Positions 5,838 through 8,688 of a stretch of DNA of 8,688 nt are shown here, piece after piece. This stretch comes from Bacteroidia bacterium. Its GTDB lineage: Bacteria > Bacteroidota > Bacteroidia > Cytophagales > Cyclobacteriaceae. A program made the translations under genes and the position numbers. The stretch lies in NCBI GenBank assembly GCA_012031955.1, contig JAAURZ010000072.1:1-8688 (forward strand), in the 5' to 3' direction. A model generated the notes under the pieces. It worked only from the letters and a program-made list of their open reading frames with translations. It was not told where the DNA came from and made no database searches. Within the stretch, counting starts at the first letter, position 1. Each line of letters begins with the position of its first letter.

Positions 5838-6784
5838 ATGCTATTGGATTTCGAGAAACCCATCGCGGAACTGGAGGCTAAGCTGGATGATATGAAGCAG
5901 TTGTCGACGGATAGTGACGCCACCGTAAAGAAAGCGATCGAAGCTCTTGAAAAAAAATTAAGCAACTCAAGAAGGAAACCTTCGAAAACCTGACCGGCTG
6001 GCAGCGCGTTCAGTTGTCTCGCCATCCAGACAGGCCGTACACACTCGACTATATTTATGGCATGGCCGACGACTTTATCGAACTGCACGGCGACCGCGGC
6101 GTGAGCGACGACAAAGCGATGATCGGAGGCCTGGCTTCGATAAAAGGAAAAACGTTTATGGTTATCGGCCAGCAAAAAGGTCGGAACACCAAGCAGCGTC
6201 AGTTCAGGAACTTCGGAATGGCAAACCCGGAAGGATATCGGAAAGCGTTACGGCTGATGAAGATGGCGGAGAAGTTTAATAAACCCATTATCACCTTCAT
6301 CGATACACCCGGCGCATACCCCGGCCTCGAAGCGGAAGAACGCGGGCAAGGCGAAGCAATCGCCAGAAACCTGAAGGAAATGTTTATGCTTCGTGTGCCT
6401 GTAATTTGCCTCGTGATAGGCGAGGGCGCTTCGGGCGGAGCTTTGGGTATAGCCATTGGCGACCGCGTACTTATGCTGGAAAACACATGGTACTCGGTGA
6501 TCTCTCCCGAGTCATGCTCGTCTATCCTGTGGCGTAGCTGGGATTATAAGGAGCAGGCCGCAGAAGTGCTGAAGCTCACAGCCAAAGACATGCTTGAGCT
6601 AAACCTTATCGACGGCATTGTGAAAGAACCCCTCGGTGGCGCGCATACCGATGTGAAGTGGATGATAGACGAGTTGAAGAAGACCATACTGCAAACTTAT
6701 GAAGAGCTGTCGAAGCTCACACCTGAAGAACGCATCGACCAGCGCATCGCCAAGTTTAGCGCTATGGGCGTGGTAAAAGAATAA
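5838..6784 (+). CDS. accA: Acetyl-CoA carboxylase carboxyltransferase subunit alpha, apparent frameshift
   Basis: The alpha subunit of the carboxyltransferase part of acetyl-CoA carboxylase, which with the beta subunit (AccD) moves the carboxyl group from biotin to acetyl-CoA to give malonyl-CoA, the first step of fatty acid synthesis; cytosolic. The N-terminus [20 protein letters not shown] is the family's coiled opening, followed by [32 protein letters not shown] (about 152-163), the oxyanion-type [10 protein letters not shown] (195-204) and [10 protein letters not shown]. Reconstructed length is about 315 residues, as usual. The frame breaks in a run of eight A at 5950-5957: as written, translation from 5838 meets TGA at 5991-5993, whereas one more A gives [20 protein letters not shown] and continues to the stop at 6782-6784. 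Only the shorter part from about 5951 is open as written. Since accA is normally essential, a read error or slippage is likelier than loss. Confidence 0.9.
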
Positions 6785-6806
6785 CCCCGCCACCACTGCC
6801 TGCCGG

Positions 6807-6831
6807 TGCACAAAAATTTTACCTTTGTGCA
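6807..6831. promoter_or_regulatory. Inverted repeat over the promoter and start of the MBL hydrolase gene
   Basis: TGCACAAA (6807-6814) and TTTGTGCA (6824-6831) are exact inverted repeats with a 9-base spacer. The right arm covers most of the -7 box and ends on the A of the start codon. A dimeric repressor bound here would block transcription; part of the right arm is fixed by the -7 box itself. Confidence 0.45.
6820..6827 (+). promoter_or_regulatory. -7 box placed for a leaderless mRNA
   Basis: TACCTTTG fits TAnnTTTG exactly and ends 3 bp before the ATG at 6831, so the transcript should start at or next to the start codon. It lies in the 46-bp gap after accA and indicates that the MBL-patatin-hutU genes have their own promoter. 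Confidence 0.55.
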
Positions 6832-7670
6832 TGCAACTTCACGTAATCGATACTGGATTTTTTAAACTTGACGGCGGCGCCATGTTCGGCGTTGTGCCGA
6901 AGTCAATCTGGCAACGTACCAACCCCGCCGACGACAACAATCTCTGCTCCTGGGCCATGCGCTGCCTGCTGATCGAAGATGGCAACAAACTCATTCTGAT
7001 AGACAATGGAATCGGCGACAAGCAAGACGCCAAATTTCTCAGCTACTACTTCCTGCATGGCAACGGATCGCTGCTTGCTTCACTCAACCAATCGGGTTTT
7101 GCAGCCGACGATGTAACCGACATGTTTCTTACCCATCTGCATTTCGACCATTGTGGCGGAGGTGTGCGGTATGAAGGCGACAAGGCCGTGCTCACTTTTA
7201 AAAATGCCACCTATTGGTCGAACGCGGATCATTGGCAATGGGCCACGCAACCCAACGCAAGGGAGAAGGCGAGTTTCCTGAAAGAGAACATCGCGCCGAT
7301 GGAACAGAGTGGTCATCTCAAGTTTATTGAGGCGGCCAAACCCTCGCCTTTTTCGCAGTTCGACATCTTCTACGCTTCTGGTCATACCGATAAGATGATG
7401 GTGCCGATGATCCGATACAAAGAGCGAACCATCTGTTTTGTTTCCGATCTGCTGCCCTCTGTCGGCCATATCCCGCTGGCCTATGTAATGGGCTACGACA
7501 CGCGGCCATTGCTAACCCTTGAAGAAAAGGAGAAGTTTTTGAACGAAGCGGCCGACAACAACTATGTGCTGTTTCTTGAACACGACCCCGAGCATGAGTG
7601 CTGCACCGTGAAGCGCACGGAAAAGGGCGTGCGACTTGACCGGGCGTTCAACCTCAACGAGATTTTATGA
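6831..7670 (+). CDS. MBL-fold metallo-hydrolase, lactonase-like
   Basis: A 279-residue zinc hydrolase of the metallo-beta-lactamase fold, nearest in general form to the AHL-lactonase/AttM-like group. It has the metal motif THLHFDHCGG (101-110; ligands H102, H104, D106, H107), H185 in SGHTDKMM, D206 in FVSDLLPS and a late H251 in FLEHDP, so both metal sites look complete. The N-terminus VIDTGFFKLDGGAMFGVVPK (5-24) is characteristic of the group. No signal peptide, so cytosolic. The frame is open through a TTG at 6825, but the ATG at 6831 fits the family start and sits just after a -7 box. The stop overlaps the patatin ATG as ATGA, which suggests coupled translation. The substrate may be a lactone or another ester; this is an inference from the family and from the neighbouring lipase. 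Intact. Confidence 0.88.
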   Translation: MQLHVIDTGFFKLDGGAMFGVVPKSIWQRTNPADDNNLCSWAMRCLLIEDGNKLILIDNGIGDKQDAKFLSYYFLHGNGSLLASLNQSGFAADDVTDMFLTHLHFDHCGGGVRYEGDKAVLTFKNATYWSNADHWQWATQPNAREKASFLKENIAPMEQSGHLKFIEAAKPSPFSQFDIFYASGHTDKMMVPMIRYKERTICFVSDLLPSVGHIPLAYVMGYDTRPLLTLEEKEKFLNEAADNNYVLFLEHDPEHECCTVKRTEKGVRLDRAFNLNEIL

Positions 7671-8431
7671 ACGTGGCCCTCGTGTTGTCTGGCGGAGGCG
7701 CCAGGGGTATAGCGCACCTCGGCGTAATGAAAGCGCTTAACGAGATGGGGGTGGAGTTCAACATGATCTCGGGCACAAGTGCAGGCGCCATTATCGGCGC
7801 ACTCTATGCGCAAGGCCTTTCGCCCGACAATATTCTGAACATCATTTCCGAAACCGGTTTTTTCCGATCCGTCCGGCCCGCGTGGCGCCGCACGGGTCTT
7901 CTTACATTGGACGGTCTTCGCGATACGCTCGCCAGGTACGTGCCGGTGGATAATTTCAACGCGCTGGACATTCCGCTCTATGTAGCCGTCACCAACCTTT
8001 CGAAGGGTGTAACGGAGTATTTCTCCGAAGGCGAAATCATACTTCCTGTAGTGGCGTCGTCTTGTGTGCCCGCCGTGTTCGACCCGGTCATAATCGGCGA
8101 CAGCGCCTATGTGGACGGCGGCGTTCTCGACAACCTTCCCGTGCGACCGGTGTTTGAAAAAGCCGACTTCATTATTGCTTCCCATTGCAATCCGATAGTT
8201 CGCGATTTTGATATGCGAAACATTCGTACAGTGATCGAGCGCAGTTTGCTGATGGCCATCAGCGGCAACACCACCGTGAGCAAAACCATGACCGATGTGC
8301 TCATCGAGCCCCCCGGCCTGGGGCGGTTCAGTTCCTTCGAACTTAAAAAGGCTGCTGAACTATTTTCTATAGGCTACTCCCATACTTTGTCTAATTTCAG
8401 ACTGGCTGACTTTCAAAACCATGTCAAATAA
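7667..8431 (+). CDS. Patatin-like phospholipase
   Basis: A 254-residue patatin-fold serine hydrolase that splits acyl esters of lipids using a Ser-Asp dyad. The oxyanion-hole motif LSGGGARGIAHLGVMKAL (7-24), the nucleophile elbow GTSAG with S38, the middle motif SSCVPAVFDPV (131-141) and the DGG motif with D150 are all present and in the usual order, so the enzyme should be active. It has no signal peptide or transmembrane segment and resembles the short bacterial cytosolic members (about 250-300 residues), such as the catalytic part of RssA-like proteins. The ATG overlaps the stop of the MBL hydrolase gene (ATGA), and the 3' end overlaps the hutU start by 11 bp, so the three genes are probably on one mRNA. 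The natural lipid is unknown. Confidence 0.92.
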   Translation: MNVALVLSGGGARGIAHLGVMKALNEMGVEFNMISGTSAGAIIGALYAQGLSPDNILNIISETGFFRSVRPAWRRTGLLTLDGLRDTLARYVPVDNFNALDIPLYVAVTNLSKGVTEYFSEGEIILPVVASSCVPAVFDPVIIGDSAYVDGGVLDNLPVRPVFEKADFIIASHCNPIVRDFDMRNIRTVIERSLLMAISGNTTVSKTMTDVLIEPPGLGRFSSFELKKAAELFSIGYSHTLSNFRLADFQNHVK

Positions 8432-8688
8432 ATTTCACGAACAGTTGCTGGAAGGCATACCCGCAGAGCTCCCGCCCGCAAAACCATTGGATGGCTCCGT
8501 AAGTCACGCACCTAAGCGCAAAGACATCCTTATCCCGGAGGAAAAGAAGCTTGCCGTCCGCAATGCGCTTCGCTACTTTCATCCGAGGCATCATGCCGTG
8601 CTGGCGAAAGAATTCGCGCACGAGTTGCAAACTTACGGGCGCATTTACATGTACCGCTTTCGCCCCGACTATGCCATGCATGCGAGGC
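8421..8688 (+). CDS. hutU: Urocanate hydratase, N-terminal part cut by the window edge
   Basis: The first 89 residues of urocanate hydratase (urocanase), the NAD-dependent enzyme that turns urocanate into imidazolonepropionate, the second step of histidine breakdown; cytosolic. The stretch EGIPAELPPAKPLDGSVSHA (11-30), PKRKDILIPEEKKLAVRNAL (31-50) and TYGRIYMYRFRPDYAMHAR (71-89) matches the N-terminus of the longer form found in Bacteroidota. The frame is open to the edge; the catalytic and NAD-binding regions lie outside the window. The ATG at 8421 is inside the 3' end of the patatin gene in another frame (11-bp overlap), pointing to co-transcription. Other hut genes are not in view and may follow. 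Confidence 0.93.
   Translation, partial: MSNKFHEQLLEGIPAELPPAKPLDGSVSHAPKRKDILIPEEKKLAVRNALRYFHPRHHAVLAKEFAHELQTYGRIYMYRFRPDYAMHAR

Noticed and set aside
7562..8185. Minus-strand open frame of 207 codons
   Set aside because: Antisense to the patatin and MBL genes, both with full catalytic motifs.
8424..8681. Minus-strand open frame at the right edge
   Set aside because: Antisense to the clear urocanate hydratase N-terminus.
1..8688. CRISPR array, tRNA or rRNA genes, IS elements, phage or defence genes
   Set aside because: Looked for spaced repeats, cloverleaf-like segments, transposase motifs and nuclease or helicase motifs; none found.

Overview
The window looks like a piece of a Bacteroidota chromosome, probably Cytophagales or a near relative. 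The reasons are the Bacteroidota form of urocanate hydratase at the right edge, -7 boxes of the TAnnTTTG type instead of TATAAT, few Shine-Dalgarno sites, and a membrane GAF protein ending in an HxLRAPL-type histidine box, a form common in that group. No phage, IS element, CRISPR array, tRNA or rRNA gene is visible. The content is mostly ordinary housekeeping and accessory genes.

Layout, left to right. A 5'-truncated remnant of an MBL-fold hydrolase gene (minus strand) runs off the left edge. Next to it, divergently, lies a two-gene unit: an ECF sigma factor (293-781) and a four-helix membrane protein (810-1433) that may control it. Convergent to these is a long minus-strand gene (1430-2987) for a membrane GAF protein with a histidine box but no ATPase domain; it is broken by three apparent frameshifts. 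After about 300 bp of non-coding DNA come a secreted SIMPL-domain protein (3286-4017) and an unrecognised 132-residue protein (4091-4489). Two divergent VOC (glyoxalase-fold) genes follow (4474-4863 minus, 4934-5323 plus), then a small two-helix membrane protein (5320-5559 minus) with a promoter and hairpin leader. The right third is all plus strand: accA (5838-6784, one apparent frameshift in an A8 run), an MBL-fold hydrolase (6831-7670), a patatin-like lipase (7667-8431) and the start of hutU (8421 to the edge). These last three overlap end to start and look co-transcribed.

Smaller-scale structure is the more interesting part. All three convergent gene pairs overlap at their stop codons, two of them by a 4-bp palindrome (TTAA, CTAG) that gives a stop on both strands. 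Five TAnnTTTG boxes sit in the short intergenic spaces, two of them so close to an ATG that the mRNA should be leaderless or nearly so. One of these is covered by a perfect 8-bp inverted repeat reaching the start codon. Four apparent frameshifts in two genes, one of them the normally essential accA and in a homopolymer, raise the question of sequence error against true gene decay or slippage. I see no convincing new multi-gene system. The best candidates for a second look are the ATPase-less histidine-box protein, the sigma factor/membrane protein pair, the leader hairpin before the small membrane protein and the dyad over the MBL-patatin promoter.
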